Source of the DNA: Algoriphagus terrigena DSM 22685
GTDB lineage: Bacteria; Bacteroidota; Bacteroidia; Cytophagales; Cyclobacteriaceae
Direction: 5' to 3'
Assembly: GCF_000429445.1 (NCBI RefSeq)
Contig: NZ_AUBW01000006.1
Span: 62,001 to 126,000 of the forward strand
Length of the DNA stretch: 64,000 bases
Under the pieces are notes generated by a model, which was not told the origin of the DNA, ran no database searches, and saw nothing but the letters and a program-made list of their open reading frames with translations. Shown here one piece after another: positions 1 through 9,421 of the stretch. Both the position numbers and the translations under genes were made by a program. Each line of letters opens with the position of its first letter. Within the stretch, counting starts at the first letter, position 1.

Positions 1-673
1 CGAAAACGTAATCGTTCCGCTTCTGCCGCTGTTTATCTTGGGAATTTTTGCCAGCATGTCCTACAGCGGACAGGTTTTCAACATCCTCTCTGTGTTTTTG
101 AATATCATCGGGGTAATCTTCGTGATGCATATCGTATTGCTTCTGTTGCAGTATGGGATCGCAGGAGCGATTGTCAAAAGGAATCCTTTGCGTCTCCTGG
201 CCACGATGATGCCTGCTTATTTTACAGCGTTGGGCACGCAATCTTCCGCTGCCACCATTCCTGTCACGTTGGTTCAGGCAGAGAAAAATGGAGTTCCTGA
301 GAAAGTGGCCGGCTTTGTCATCCCGCTCTGTGCCACGATTCACTTGGCCGGAAGTATCATGAAGATCACCGCCTGCGCCATGGCGTTGATGATCTTGGAG
401 GGGCAGCCGATCGATTTCACCATGTTTGCGGGCTTCATCTTCATGCTGGGAATCGCGATGGTAGCCGCACCGGGCGTGCCCGGCGGAGCGATCATGGCGG
501 CGGTCGGTATCCTGCAAGCCATGCTGGGATTTGATGAGGAGATGATCGGCCTGATGATCGCGCTATACATCGCGATGGACAGCTTTGGCACCGCTTGCAA
601 CGTGACCGGAGACGGCGCGATTGCCTTGGTGGTCAATAAGATCTCCGGCGAAAAGTTAGCCAGCGCTTCATAA
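1..673 (+). CDS. dicarboxylate/amino acid:cation symporter (DAACS family), 3' part
   Basis: The open frame runs in from the left edge (first whole codon at base 2) to a TAA at 671-673, so only about the last 223 residues are present. The fragment is strongly hydrophobic, with several membrane segments. It carries two hallmarks of sodium- or proton-coupled glutamate/dicarboxylate symporters: a serine-rich hairpin reading TQSSAATIP and, near the C-terminus, NVTGDGA, which belong to the substrate and cation sites in this family. It should sit in the inner membrane and import an anionic amino acid or C4-dicarboxylate; which one cannot be told. The in-frame TTG at 38 is internal and is not a start. 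Confidence 0.85.
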   Translation, partial: ENVIVPLLPLFILGIFASMSYSGQVFNILSVFLNIIGVIFVMHIVLLLLQYGIAGAIVKRNPLRLLATMMPAYFTALGTQSSAATIPVTLVQAEKNGVPEKVAGFVIPLCATIHLAGSIMKITACAMALMILEGQPIDFTMFAGFIFMLGIAMVAAPGVPGGAIMAAVGILQAMLGFDEEMIGLMIALYIAMDSFGTACNVTGDGAIALVVNKISGEKLASAS

Positions 674-722
674 GGAAGATCTTCGAAAGGCTCTCAAACT
701 CAGACGGGAAACTTTTGTAATC

Positions 723-1520
723 CTACCCCTCGCGCTCTTCTGCCAGATCCGTATTGAAAGCCGCCGATAGGATTGCGTATAATTCCGGATGCTTTTCCTT
801 GAAGAGCTTAGGTCTTTCGAAAAAATACTCCCCCGTCACCGCCAAAAACTCCTGCGGATTGGTGGCACCATATACATTGATATCGCTGTTTCCCTCCAGC
901 ATTTTCGCCGTGTTTTTCTTGATCAGATCGATCCAAGGCAACACAAACTGATGCTTCATGAAGATCGCAGGAACTCCGTCGACCACTCCATCTTGCTTGT
1001 CAAAAAGGTGGATAAACTCGTGAATGCCCACATTTTGTTTGTCACTCTGATTGTCAAATCCCTGCCAAAGCGCCGGTTTCGAAAAGATCACCAGATTGCT
1101 CATCATCCCGCCGCTTCCCGCCATTCCGGCGATGTTCCGATCCCCTTCTGAGAAGTTGAACTCCTCTGTAAAATGGTCCGGATAAAGCAACACCTCCACG
1201 AGCGTGTTGTATTCCCACTCGGGAAATCTAAAGATCGGAATGACGGCACTGCTCGCCACCAAAAGCCGATCCTCCTCGCTCACGTCCGTCTTGATTCCAG
1301 TGATCCGAATCCGGTTTAGAAATCCCTGAATCCGGGCTTCAAACTCCCGCTTTTCTGCCTCCTCAAGCTCTTGATAAAAGCGAACCTTGTCGAGGAGAAA
1401 CGCGCTCCATTTCTTCGGAAAAGCATCGGGTACTTCAAGACCACTTTTTCTTGGTTTGAAGAAAGCCCAAATCAAAAGGACGGCAAGAACTACCGCAAAC
1501 AAGATGGTAAAAGTGCTCAT
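723..1520 (-). CDS. zinc-dependent peptidase, MtfA/M90 family
   Basis: The 265-residue protein has one N-terminal hydrophobic segment (about residues 4-21) followed by a soluble domain. HEFIH at residues 167-171 is the HExxH zinc motif, and a downstream glutamate in NPQEFLAVTGE (about 224-231) is placed as the expected further ligand or helper. This matches the MtfA/M90 metallopeptidases related to anthrax lethal factor, whose E. coli member binds the Mlc repressor. A membrane anchor is common in Bacteroidota homologues. Its substrate here is unknown. It converges with the symporter upstream and is divergent from the SRPBCC gene downstream. Confidence 0.8.
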   Translation of the reverse strand: MSTFTILFAVVLAVLLIWAFFKPRKSGLEVPDAFPKKWSAFLLDKVRFYQELEEAEKREFEARIQGFLNRIRITGIKTDVSEEDRLLVASSAVIPIFRFPEWEYNTLVEVLLYPDHFTEEFNFSEGDRNIAGMAGSGGMMSNLVIFSKPALWQGFDNQSDKQNVGIHEFIHLFDKQDGVVDGVPAIFMKHQFVLPWIDLIKKNTAKMLEGNSDINVYGATNPQEFLAVTGEYFFERPKLFKEKHPELYAILSAAFNTDLAEEREG

Positions 1521-1674
1521 GCGTGTGCTGGAAAGGTGTTTTTACGTAAAGGAAAGTCCTAAATTTTCCGCTAAATTAACCCAAATTCTCACCGGTAAAC
1601 TGGAAGCAATCCTCTAAATCAACGCGCTTTTTTACCCGGTCTGCCCGGGAGAAACCAAAAGACAGTCCATCTCT

Positions 1675-2109
1675 ATGAAAAAAATCGAAACCGAAATCCT
1701 CATCAACGCCACTCCAGAGCAGGTTTGGGCCGTTTTGACAGACTTCGAAAGCTTTCCGGACTGGAATCCGTTTATCCGCTCCATCAAAGGCAAAAATAAG
1801 GTCGGTGAAACGCTGGAAGTGGATATCCAGCCTCCCGGCGGAAAAGGAATGACCTTTCGCCCGGAAGTTTTAAAGTTTGACGCCGGGAGGGAATTTCGTT
1901 GGAAAGGCAAGCTGCTTTTCAAGGGCTTATTCGATGGAGAGCATTATTTTATATTGAAGAAAGCCGGGGAAAGCGAAACGCTTCTGACACACGGAGAACT
2001 TTTTTCCGGCTTCTTGGTCGGCATGCTCGGCGGTTTGCTGTCCAAAACGGCAGACGGTTTTCGATCGATGAATGAAGCTATCAAAACCAGGTGCGAACAA
2101 CTCGTTTAA
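1675..2109 (+). CDS. SRPBCC (START/Bet v1-like) domain protein
   Basis: This 144-residue protein opens with a pattern typical of polyketide-cyclase/CoxG-like SRPBCC proteins: IEINATPEQVWAVLTDFESFPDWNPF-type residues at about 5-33 and a conserved GLFDGEHYF region near 80. The fold makes a deep hydrophobic ligand pocket. No signal peptide or membrane segment is visible, so it is cytoplasmic. The stop is 4 bases before the next start, so it is probably co-transcribed with the DUF1801 gene. Ligand and role are not predictable from the sequence. Confidence 0.75.
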   Translation: MKKIETEILINATPEQVWAVLTDFESFPDWNPFIRSIKGKNKVGETLEVDIQPPGGKGMTFRPEVLKFDAGREFRWKGKLLFKGLFDGEHYFILKKAGESETLLTHGELFSGFLVGMLGGLLSKTADGFRSMNEAIKTRCEQLV

Positions 2110-2113
2110 CTCC

Positions 2114-2497
2114 ATGAAGACAAATCCCGAAACCACCCGCTTTCTCGATTCCTCGCCCCATCCGCTGCGGGCGGAAATCGAGCTGCTTAGGTCAATTATC
2201 TTGGAGACCAACGAGGGCGTGGACGAAAACATCAAGTGGAACGGCCCCAATTACACGTTTGCCGGAGAGGATCGGATCACGATGAAGATCCACCCACCCA
2301 AACAGATTCAGCTGATCTTTCATCGCGGAGCCAAGAAGCAAGAGCAGCCCAAAGACCGCCTCATCCCCGATCCGTTTGGGCTACTGGACTGGAGGGAAAA
2401 TGACCGGGCGATCGTCGGCTTTCGCAACGCGGAAGAGATTTCCGCAAATCAGGAAAAGCTTACATTCCTGGTTGATTCTTGGCTGAAAACCAGGTAA
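2114..2497 (+). CDS. DUF1801 domain protein
   Basis: A small soluble protein of 127 residues. I start it at the ATG at 2114 (MKTNPETTRF) because an earlier in-frame ATG at 2072 lies inside the preceding gene. The ENIKWNGPNYTF segment and the later IHPPKQIQLIFHRG segment are characteristic of DUF1801 (YdhG-like) proteins, a fold related to frataxin-like domains and of unknown biochemical role. It follows the SRPBCC gene with a 4-base gap and probably shares its transcript. Confidence 0.7.
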   Translation: MKTNPETTRFLDSSPHPLRAEIELLRSIILETNEGVDENIKWNGPNYTFAGEDRITMKIHPPKQIQLIFHRGAKKQEQPKDRLIPDPFGLLDWRENDRAIVGFRNAEEISANQEKLTFLVDSWLKTR

Positions 2498-2580
2498 GCA
2501 CGGGACTTTCGGCCAAAAGCATTTTGAATACAAATTGGCATAACTTGCCGTCAGCATTCACTACTTTGATTTTTCTATAA

Positions 2581-3450
2581 ATGATGAAAGCTTCCGCATT
2601 CGCTTTGCTTTTGATCCTCGCGGTTGGATTTCAAAAGAAACCTGACCAGCCCATTCAGATCTTTGACGTCCATATCCATGGCGAGGCTGATCCAGAATCC
2701 CAGCTCGCTGCGCTTGGGGATGCTGGGGTTTACAAGGCCGCCATCAGCACTTCTTGGGATTTGCAGGAAACGTATCGGGATCAAGAATCACCGGAATTGC
2801 TTTTTGGCCTGATGTTTCCCTGCCCAGTCGGCAACGTCCCGTACAGTTCCCAGCCGTGTTTTGAAGGTGGAAAAGAGTGGCCGGAGATTGCTTGGGTCGA
2901 GGAGCAGATCAAGGCTGGAAAGATCGATTTCTTCGGCGAACTGCTTAACCAATACTACGGCGTCACTCCCTCCGATTCCATGATGCTTCCCTACTACGAG
3001 CTCGCTCAGAAGTACAATCTGCCGATTGGCATCCACACCGGCGGAGCGGGACCGAATCACGGCAGCCCCAATTTCCAGTGGGAACTGGGAGATCCGATTC
3101 TCCTGAAGCCAGTACTCGAGGCATACCCATCGATGCGGCTCTGGATCATGCACAGCGGGGATCAATATTACGAGCAGACGGTCAAGATCATGCAGGAGTT
3201 TCCCCACGTCTACGCGGATATCTCCGTGATCGCCAACCCGGACATCGTGGACAAAGAGGGATTTCACACCACTATGAAGGCCTTCTATGACGCCGGGCTG
3301 GAGGATCGTCTGATGTTTGCCACGGACAACGGAGATATTCAGAAGATGATTGCCGCCGTGGAGGAATTGGATTTTCTAAGTGCTGCGCAAAAGGAAAAGC
3401 TCTATTACCAAAATGCCGAGCGGTTTTTTGGTCAGAAAATTGACCGGTAA
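2581..3450 (+). CDS. exported metal-dependent amidohydrolase (amidohydrolase_2 type)
   Basis: 289 residues. A short hydrophobic N-terminus (about residues 5-17) suggests export, although no clear cleavage site is visible. The metal-binding DVHIHG comes at residues 29-34, followed by further TIM-barrel ligands in IGIHTGG, LWIMHSGD and LMFATDNGD, the order seen in amidohydrolase_2 (PF04909) enzymes. These hydrolyse or decarboxylate small carboxylated or amide substrates; the actual substrate is unknown. ATGATG gives two possible starts three bases apart. A TACTTTG element lies just upstream and resembles a slightly shortened Bacteroidota -7 box. Confidence 0.7.
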   Translation: MMKASAFALLLILAVGFQKKPDQPIQIFDVHIHGEADPESQLAALGDAGVYKAAISTSWDLQETYRDQESPELLFGLMFPCPVGNVPYSSQPCFEGGKEWPEIAWVEEQIKAGKIDFFGELLNQYYGVTPSDSMMLPYYELAQKYNLPIGIHTGGAGPNHGSPNFQWELGDPILLKPVLEAYPSMRLWIMHSGDQYYEQTVKIMQEFPHVYADISVIANPDIVDKEGFHTTMKAFYDAGLEDRLMFATDNGDIQKMIAAVEELDFLSAAQKEKLYYQNAERFFGQKIDR

Positions 3451-3492
3451 AGGCATCTGAGTCACCGGTTTCAAAACAAAATAGGCTGCGTC

Positions 3493-3915
3493 ATGAAAAC
3501 AAACCTTATTCAAAACATCCTTCGGATTACACTGGGTGTATTTATGGTGGTAGCCGGAGTCGGACACCTCACATTCCAGCGGGACGAATTCCAGGCGCAG
3601 GTTCCGCGCTGGCTGCCCAGCGATCCCAGATTTATGGATTTTGTCGTGCTTTCGTCCGGAGTGGTAGAGATCGGTCTGGGTTTGGCGATGATTTTTTGGA
3701 CAAAGCAAAAAGTCAAAACGGGAATCGCCTTGGCCATCTTCTACGTGCTTGTTTTCCCCGGAAACATCTCTCAATACACCAGTGGAATTGATGCTTTCGG
3801 TTTGGACACTGACCAAAAGCGGCTGATCCGACTGTTTTTTCAGCCCGTCTTGATCCTGTGGGCACTTTGGTCAACTGGCGCCATTCCATTTCGAAAGAAA
3901 AGACTCGGCAACTAA
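3493..3915 (+). CDS. DoxX-like integral membrane protein
   Basis: 140 residues with about four hydrophobic segments. The first helix is followed by VAGVGHLTFQRDEF, like DoxX/DUF4870-type small membrane proteins, and the second by a conserved VVEIGLGLAMIF. Members are often found with oxidoreductases, but their role is generally unknown. It follows the amidohydrolase by 42 bases on the same strand, so the two may be co-transcribed. It converges with the ABC-F gene. Confidence 0.6.
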   Translation: MKTNLIQNILRITLGVFMVVAGVGHLTFQRDEFQAQVPRWLPSDPRFMDFVVLSSGVVEIGLGLAMIFWTKQKVKTGIALAIFYVLVFPGNISQYTSGIDAFGLDTDQKRLIRLFFQPVLILWALWSTGAIPFRKKRLGN

Positions 3916-3953
3916 ACAACCGGAATCCGTTTAGCCGCCCAGTCGTTTTCTTC

Positions 3954-5543
3954 TCAGAGATTGATGCTTTTTTCTATCCCAATCTGATTTAGAAAGTAGG
4001 CGTCATGCGACACCACCAGCAGCGTACCTTTGTATTCATTGGCAGCGGCCGTCAGGATCTCTACATTTTGAATGTCCAGATTATTGGTTGGTTCGTCGAG
4101 GATGATTACATCCGGAGCGGTTTGACCCAGCGTCAGGCAGCACAACAAAAGCCGCATTCTTTCGCCACCACTCAGGGCCGCGCAGGGCTTATCCCAGCTT
4201 TCCTTCGGAAAAAGAAACCGATTCAGCCGAATATTCACCTCGTGTTCCGGAAGTGAATCCGTATTAAATCGCTGAGCCTGCTCGATCACTTTCAGCGAAG
4301 GATCGATCAACGAATAGTCCTGATCAATCACGACGACCTTTGTATCTGCGCGAAAAAGCGTCCCGCTGGCAGGTGTAATTTCACCCAACAGTAGACGGAT
4401 CAGCGTTGATTTCCCAGACCCGTTGGTGCCGTAGATAGCGACCCGCTCGCCACTCCGAATCTGGATATTCAGCGGCTTCTCCCAAAGCTTTTCATGGTTG
4501 TAACCAAAATTCAGATTGACCGCTTCAAAGATGATCTTGCCCTGATGCAGCGTAGAATCTCTCAATCCAAACTTCATCTTATCCCGATCCGGAACAACCG
4601 ATCGAAGCTCCTGAAGTTCGCTTGAAATGCCCCCAATCTTCTCCGAATGAATGTTTTTCAGTTTGGAAGTACTCTTCTCCGCCTGATTTCTCAGGGTATT
4701 CATCATGATGCGGGACACACCTGCTTTCTCCTGTTTGCCTTTGCCTCGGGCATCCAGCTTTTGCTGTCGCTCCGCAGATTCACGTTCCTTTTCCCTGGCT
4801 TTTCTGAGTGCTTTTTCCTTGCTCTGAATATCCTGAGCGAGTGCTTCTTTTTCGATCTGCTTTTGAGTGAGGTAGAAATCATAGTTTCCGCCGTAAGCGG
4901 TGATCCCTTTTCTGCTCAGCTCCTGCACGGAGTCAATCTTTTGAAGCAAAGTCCGATCGTGACTCACGACAATCATCGAGCAATCTGCCTTTTCGATCAA
5001 TCGATACAACAATGCCCGACCATCCGAGTCCAGATGATTGCTGGGTTCGTCGAGCAAGACCAGCTTGGGCTGGTGAATGCTGATTCCTGCCAGAAAAACC
5101 TTGGTCTTTTGGCCTCCACTGAGGTTTTCGAGTCTGGTCTCAAAGCCAAATTCACTCAATCCCCACTGGTCAAGCGCGTCACTGACGCGATCCTCGATCA
5201 GCCAATCGTCATTGAGCATGGATAGCGTTTCGTCGGTCACATTGCCGGCGAGGATCTCATAGAAAGCCGAAAGCTTTTGATCTATTCCGAGCGCTTCAGC
5301 GACGGTGAGGTGATTGTATTGCCCAAAGATCTGCGGGACATAGTAGGCTTTTTCATCCAACACGACCTGACCGAAAGCAGGCTTCAGTTCGCCTGCGATC
5401 AGCTTCAAGAGTGTGGATTTGCCTGCGCCGTTGTTGCCGATCAGCGCGGTTTTTTCATGGGAACTCACTGTGAGAGACAGATTCTCAAACAGGATGTCTT
5501 TGTTGGGAAGTAGGTAGGTAATATTCTGAATGACAAGCATCAT
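3954..5543 (-). CDS. ABC-F family ATPase (ribosome-associated)
   Basis: 529 residues from the ATG at 5543; an upstream in-frame TTG at 5567 would add 8 residues but has a poorer context than AAAGAAAGAAATG. Two ABC cassettes lie in one chain without membrane domains: Walker A GNNGAGKST (about 36-44), signature LSGGQ and DEPSNHLD in the first half; GTNGSGKST (near 370), LSGGE and DEPTNNLD in the second. A long charged, probably coiled-coil linker (about 230-300) corresponds to the P-site tRNA interaction motif. ABC-F proteins act at the ribosomal E site, as translation factors or in antibiotic protection. Which subfamily this is cannot be settled from sequence reading. Confidence 0.85.
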   Translation of the reverse strand: MMLVIQNITYLLPNKDILFENLSLTVSSHEKTALIGNNGAGKSTLLKLIAGELKPAFGQVVLDEKAYYVPQIFGQYNHLTVAEALGIDQKLSAFYEILAGNVTDETLSMLNDDWLIEDRVSDALDQWGLSEFGFETRLENLSGGQKTKVFLAGISIHQPKLVLLDEPSNHLDSDGRALLYRLIEKADCSMIVVSHDRTLLQKIDSVQELSRKGITAYGGNYDFYLTQKQIEKEALAQDIQSKEKALRKAREKERESAERQQKLDARGKGKQEKAGVSRIMMNTLRNQAEKSTSKLKNIHSEKIGGISSELQELRSVVPDRDKMKFGLRDSTLHQGKIIFEAVNLNFGYNHEKLWEKPLNIQIRSGERVAIYGTNGSGKSTLIRLLLGEITPASGTLFRADTKVVVIDQDYSLIDPSLKVIEQAQRFNTDSLPEHEVNIRLNRFLFPKESWDKPCAALSGGERMRLLLCCLTLGQTAPDVIILDEPTNNLDIQNVEILTAAANEYKGTLLVVSHDAYFLNQIGIEKSINL

Positions 5544-5651
5544 TTCTTTCTTTAGAGGGTGAAACAACCAATTGTCCTGCGTTGGCAGGATGGATTTTTC
5601 GGCTAGAAAGAAATTGATTTCACATACAGATGAATGTCAAAAGGGATTTTG

Positions 5652-5659
5652 CAAAGTTA
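5652..5659 (-). promoter_or_regulatory. TAACTTTG -7 promoter element for the ABC-F gene
   Basis: CAAAGTTA on the plus strand reads TAACTTTG on the minus strand, an exact match to the Bacteroidota sigma-A -7 consensus TAnnTTTG. It lies about 108 bases upstream of the ABC-F ATG. The -33 region reads TTA rather than TTG at the usual 19-base distance, so this is a plausible but unproven promoter. The leader would be about 100 bases, long enough for the attenuation often seen with ABC-F resistance genes, though I see no leader peptide. Confidence 0.4.
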
Positions 5660-5763
5660 GAAAATATCCTTCGCGATTTAAAAGGAATTCCGCCGGCAGA
5701 CCAATTCGCCTCGGGAATTGGGCTGGACGAGCGACCAAAGTCGCCTCCTTTTCACAGTTTAAC

Positions 5764-6771
5764 TCAGCCGACAGCGATTTCACCGATTGCCTCAGCTGCC
5801 AGCTCAAACGAGCGCAACCTGGCAGCGTGGTCGTACAGATTGGAGGTGATCATCACCTCGTTGATCCCAGTGTGGCGGATCAAACCAGCCAACCCGTCGC
5901 GGACGGTGTCTTTTGTCCCGACAAAGGTCACGGCCATCATATTTTGGATCGCCGCAGCTTCTCCTTCACTCCAGATGTCGCTCATCTCCTTCACCGGCGG
6001 CCGTAGCGGATAGGACTTTTGACGGATGATTCCCAAAGCCATCTGGTAAAAAGACGTGGCCAAGAAATTCGCTTCTTCATCCGTATCCGCAGCAATCACG
6101 TTCACACAAGCCATCACAAACGGCTCCCGCAGGTATTCCGACGGCTTGAAATGATCCTGATAGTATTTCACCGCCTGCATAAAATACGCCGGCGCAAAGT
6201 GACTAGCGAAAACGTACGGCAGACCCCGCTCTGCAGCCAAGATTGCGCTGCTCATGCTTGAGCCCAGGATGTAAATTGGCACCTCGTGCCCTTCGGCTGG
6301 AAATGCGCGAACGTCCGAACGGGAATTGTCAGGAGAAAAGTACCGCTGCAGGTCTTCCAAGTCCTGTGGAAAGTCATTCACCGTTTCGATTCTCCCTCTC
6401 CGAAGTGCCGAGGCAGTCCGCTGATCTGTACCCGGAGCACGGCCCAACCCAAGATCGATCCTGCCGGGATAGAGCGTTTCCAGTGTGCCGATCTCCTCCG
6501 CCACCATCAGCGCGCTGTGGTTGGGCATCATGATTCCTCCCGATCCCACGCGGATAGACTTCGTCCCACCGGCGATGTAGCCCATCAACACAGTTGGAGC
6601 CGAACTCCCCACATAAGGCATGTTGTGATGCTCAGCGAGCCAAAGCCGCTTGTATCCCCAAGCCTCCGCATGGCGGGCCAGATCCAAACTTCTGACATAG
6701 GCATCTTGAGCATCAGATCCTTCGCGGATCAGGGCGAGATCCAGGATAGAGTAAGGGAAGGCGTTTTTCAT
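5764..6771 (-). CDS. LLM-class (luciferase-like) flavin-dependent oxidoreductase
   Basis: 335 residues, no signal peptide. The N-terminal strand and helix (about residues 9-50) with [18 protein letters not shown], then [16 protein letters not shown] near 75-90 and [14 protein letters not shown] near 105-118, are the conserved features of bacterial luciferase-family F420/FMN monooxygenases of the YhbW type. The substrate of this subgroup is unknown. It stands alone: the next gene on the same strand is the ABC-F gene more than 200 bases away, and dapA is divergent. Confidence 0.85.
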   Translation of the reverse strand: MKNAFPYSILDLALIREGSDAQDAYVRSLDLARHAEAWGYKRLWLAEHHNMPYVGSSAPTVLMGYIAGGTKSIRVGSGGIMMPNHSALMVAEEIGTLETLYPGRIDLGLGRAPGTDQRTASALRRGRIETVNDFPQDLEDLQRYFSPDNSRSDVRAFPAEGHEVPIYILGSSMSSAILAAERGLPYVFASHFAPAYFMQAVKYYQDHFKPSEYLREPFVMACVNVIAADTDEEANFLATSFYQMALGIIRQKSYPLRPPVKEMSDIWSEGEAAAIQNMMAVTFVGTKDTVRDGLAGLIRHTGINEVMITSNLYDHAARLRSFELAAEAIGEIAVG

Positions 6772-6918
6772 CGGGTTGGTTTAGTCAGACAAAGTAGAAA
6801 ACTCCCGCTTTTGCCAAATCGTTCGAATCGCAGGATTAACGCTTGGTTTTTTTGCGAAAAGTCTCAATGCCAGCGTTCAAAAAAATTAGTCAAACCCGCC
6901 AAAACTCGGGGAAGACTT

Positions 6919-6926
6919 TATCTTTG
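6919..6926 (+). promoter_or_regulatory. TATCTTTG -7 promoter element for dapA-xseA-xseB
   Basis: TATCTTTG matches TAnnTTTG exactly and ends 20 bases before the dapA ATG, giving a leader of roughly 15 bases. No TTG is present at the usual -33 distance, so recognition would rest on the -7 box. Confidence 0.55.
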
Positions 6927-6946
6927 CACCCTCAAACAAAATAACC

Positions 6947-7804
6947 ATGAACGCATTCAAAGGCACAGGAGTGGCGCTTGTTACTCCATTTCATGACGAT
7001 CAATCGATAGACTTCGAGGGGCTAAAGCGCCTGATCGATCATGTTGTTTCCGGAGGAGTGGATTATCTGGTGGTATTGGGTACTACCGGAGAATCTTCCA
7101 CTTTGACCTCTTCCGAAAAGAAACAAGTGCTGAAAACGGTCCTAGAGCATAACGCGGGACGCGTTCCCATCATGCTCGGCATTGGCGGCAACAACACCCA
7201 CGCGGTGGTGAATGAGATCAAAAACACCGATTTCTATGGAGTGGCAGCAATCCTCTCGGTGAGTCCATACTACAACAAACCGAGCCAGGAGGGAATCATC
7301 GCCCACTACACGGCGATTGCCGACGCTTCACCTGCCCCGGTTGTCTTATATAATATACCCGGCCGCACCATGTCCAATATGACGGCGGCGACCACACTCA
7401 CGCTTTCGCACCATCCCAATATTGTCGGGATGAAAGAGGCGAGCGGCAACCTGGAGCAATGCATGCAGATTGCCGCTGCGATGCCAAAGGACTTTCTATT
7501 GCTTTCAGGAGATGACCTCATGACAAAGGCACTGATGGCTGTCGGTGGCAGCGGTGTCATTTCAGTGATGGCGAATGCTTTCCCCGGGATCTTCAAAATA
7601 CTCACTCACGGTAACCACGAAGAGTCGCTGTTTGCTACTTTTTCGCTACTCAAAATGAACAGTTTGATGTATTTGGAAGGAAATCCAGTAGGGATCAAAA
7701 ACTTACTGCTTCACCAGGGGATCATTGAAAGTGATCAGGTGAGGCTTCCAATGCTGAAAGCAAGCACCGAGCTGAGCAACCAAATCAAGGCGGCGTACCA
7801 GTAA
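6947..7804 (+). CDS. dapA: 4-hydroxy-tetrahydrodipicolinate synthase
   Basis: 285 residues, the usual family length. The enzyme condenses pyruvate with L-aspartate semialdehyde, the first committed step of the diaminopimelate/lysine pathway. The TIM-barrel landmarks are all present: GTTGES at 45-50, Tyr109 in SPYYNKP, Tyr135 in LYNIPGR and the Schiff-base Lys163 in GMKEASGN. It is cytoplasmic. xseA starts 5 bases after the stop, so lysine/cell-wall precursor synthesis and exonuclease VII share a transcript here. A TAnnTTTG box sits just upstream. Confidence 0.95.
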   Translation: MNAFKGTGVALVTPFHDDQSIDFEGLKRLIDHVVSGGVDYLVVLGTTGESSTLTSSEKKQVLKTVLEHNAGRVPIMLGIGGNNTHAVVNEIKNTDFYGVAAILSVSPYYNKPSQEGIIAHYTAIADASPAPVVLYNIPGRTMSNMTAATTLTLSHHPNIVGMKEASGNLEQCMQIAAAMPKDFLLLSGDDLMTKALMAVGGSGVISVMANAFPGIFKILTHGNHEESLFATFSLLKMNSLMYLEGNPVGIKNLLLHQGIIESDQVRLPMLKASTELSNQIKAAYQ

Positions 7805-7809
7805 ATCCC

Positions 7810-9117
7810 ATGTCTCCCCTATCCATCTCCCAACTGACCGAACAGATCCGGATCACTCTGGAAAACGAACTGGAGCCGGTCTATTGGGTGGTGGGTGAGC
7901 TCGCTGACTTTCGTCAGGCGCCGCAGGGACATGTCTATTTTGAGCTGGTAGAAAAGCAGGGAAATCAAGTGTTGGCTAAGATTAGATCCAATCTCTGGCA
8001 GTTCACCTACCGGTCCGTCGCCGCAAAGTTTGAAGCCGTGACAGGTACCAGCCTGAAAAACGGGATGAAAGTGCTCGCCCAAGTGCAAGTCAGCTATCAC
8101 CCCGTGTATGGCCTGAGCGTGAATGTAAAGGACATCGATCCTTCTTTTTCACTCGGAGAAAGGGCCAGAGTACGACAGGAGACGATTGATCGACTGACTC
8201 GGGAAGGCTTGCTTCGACTCAACGGCCGATTTGAACTTCCTGCAGTCGTCCAGCGGATCGCCGTTATTTCCAGCGCGACAGCTGCCGGCTACGGCGATTT
8301 TGTCAATCAGATCGACCAACATCGATCTGGGTACAAGGTTTACCATAAGCTTTTCAACTCGCTGATGCAGGGAAATGATGCTGTGGAGAGTTTGCTTTCG
8401 GCACTGGGGAAGGTGAAGATGGAAAGCGAAAGACTTGCCCTCGATGCCGTCATCATCATCCGCGGCGGCGGGGCTCAACTCGACTTGGATTGCTTTGACG
8501 ACTACCGACTGGGGGCTGCGATCGCCAATTTCCCCATACCGGTATTCACTGGAATCGGTCACGAACGAGATGAGACAGTCGCCGACCTAGTTGCCCACAC
8601 CCGTCTGAAAACGCCCACGGCCGTGGCGGAATTTCTCCTGTCAGGCTTTCGGGAATTTGAGGAAAATCTGGACATGATGTTGCAGAGACTGGACAGGTCG
8701 ACTCGTCAGCAGCTGCGGGAGGAAGAAACCAAGATCCACCAACTGGAACTTCGCGCCAGAGCCTTGGCAAACAACCGGATTGGAATTGAGAGTGAAAAAA
8801 TCACCAACCGCTTCAACCGGATCGCCCTTGCTTCCAAAAACCAGCTAAAAATCCAAGGCTATAACTTGGAAAATCTGGAAAGAAGTCTGAAGAAAAGCTT
8901 GGGAACCTTTCTCCAAAAGCAAAACGAAAAGCTCGAAAATAGAGAATCCCTTTTGCGTCAGCTAGACCCGCAGGCAATCCTGAAACGCGGCTATACCCGT
9001 ACCGAACTGGCCGGAAAGCCGATTCACCTGGCAAATCCTCAACCCGGGGACCAGCTGGAGACGTTCACTCAGGATCACAAAATAAGCAGTACCATTACCC
9101 AAATCGATCAAAAATGA
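7810..9117 (+). CDS. xseA: exodeoxyribonuclease VII large subunit
   Basis: 435 residues. The N-terminal OB-fold (about 1-105) for single-stranded DNA is followed by the catalytic Exonuc_VII_L domain with RGGGAQLDLDCFDD (about 219-232) and GIGHERDETVADLVAHTRLKTPTAVAEFL-type residues (about 247-275), then a long coiled coil (about 280-390) and the C-terminal segment with the conserved RGYTRT motif. The enzyme degrades single-stranded DNA in both directions as a complex with the small subunit. Its last four bases overlap the start of xseB (ATGA), indicating translational coupling. Confidence 0.95.
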   Translation: MSPLSISQLTEQIRITLENELEPVYWVVGELADFRQAPQGHVYFELVEKQGNQVLAKIRSNLWQFTYRSVAAKFEAVTGTSLKNGMKVLAQVQVSYHPVYGLSVNVKDIDPSFSLGERARVRQETIDRLTREGLLRLNGRFELPAVVQRIAVISSATAAGYGDFVNQIDQHRSGYKVYHKLFNSLMQGNDAVESLLSALGKVKMESERLALDAVIIIRGGGAQLDLDCFDDYRLGAAIANFPIPVFTGIGHERDETVADLVAHTRLKTPTAVAEFLLSGFREFEENLDMMLQRLDRSTRQQLREEETKIHQLELRARALANNRIGIESEKITNRFNRIALASKNQLKIQGYNLENLERSLKKSLGTFLQKQNEKLENRESLLRQLDPQAILKRGYTRTELAGKPIHLANPQPGDQLETFTQDHKISSTITQIDQK

Positions 9118-9302
9118 AAGACCTAAGCTATACCGAAGCAATGACCCGGCTCGAGACCATTCTCAACCAACTCGAAGAGGGTAACAAGTCCGTGGATGAA
9201 CTTTCCTCCTTGGTCAAAGAAGCCGCCGAATTGGTCAAGAATTGCCGTTCAAAACTAAAAACAACCGAATCTGATATCCAGGAGGCCTTTCAAAACGCCT
9301 GA
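9114..9302 (+). CDS. xseB: exodeoxyribonuclease VII small subunit
   Basis: 62 residues, normal for this very short helical subunit. The sequence has the family pattern SYTEAMTRLETILNQLEEG followed by a second helix ending in ESDIQEAF. It binds the coiled coil of the large subunit. The ATG overlaps the xseA stop, so it is the last gene of the dapA-xseA-xseB operon. Confidence 0.93.
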   Translation: MKDLSYTEAMTRLETILNQLEEGNKSVDELSSLVKEAAELVKNCRSKLKTTESDIQEAFQNA

Positions 9303-9421
9303 ACTGCTCCCTTAACGATAGACCGGCAACTTGGGCTTTGACCGGATCACATCTGCTGCTTGGCATGTTTGTTGCGAAAGCGACTCTGAGAGACTCATCT
9401 CCATTAGCAGTACCTTTTCAA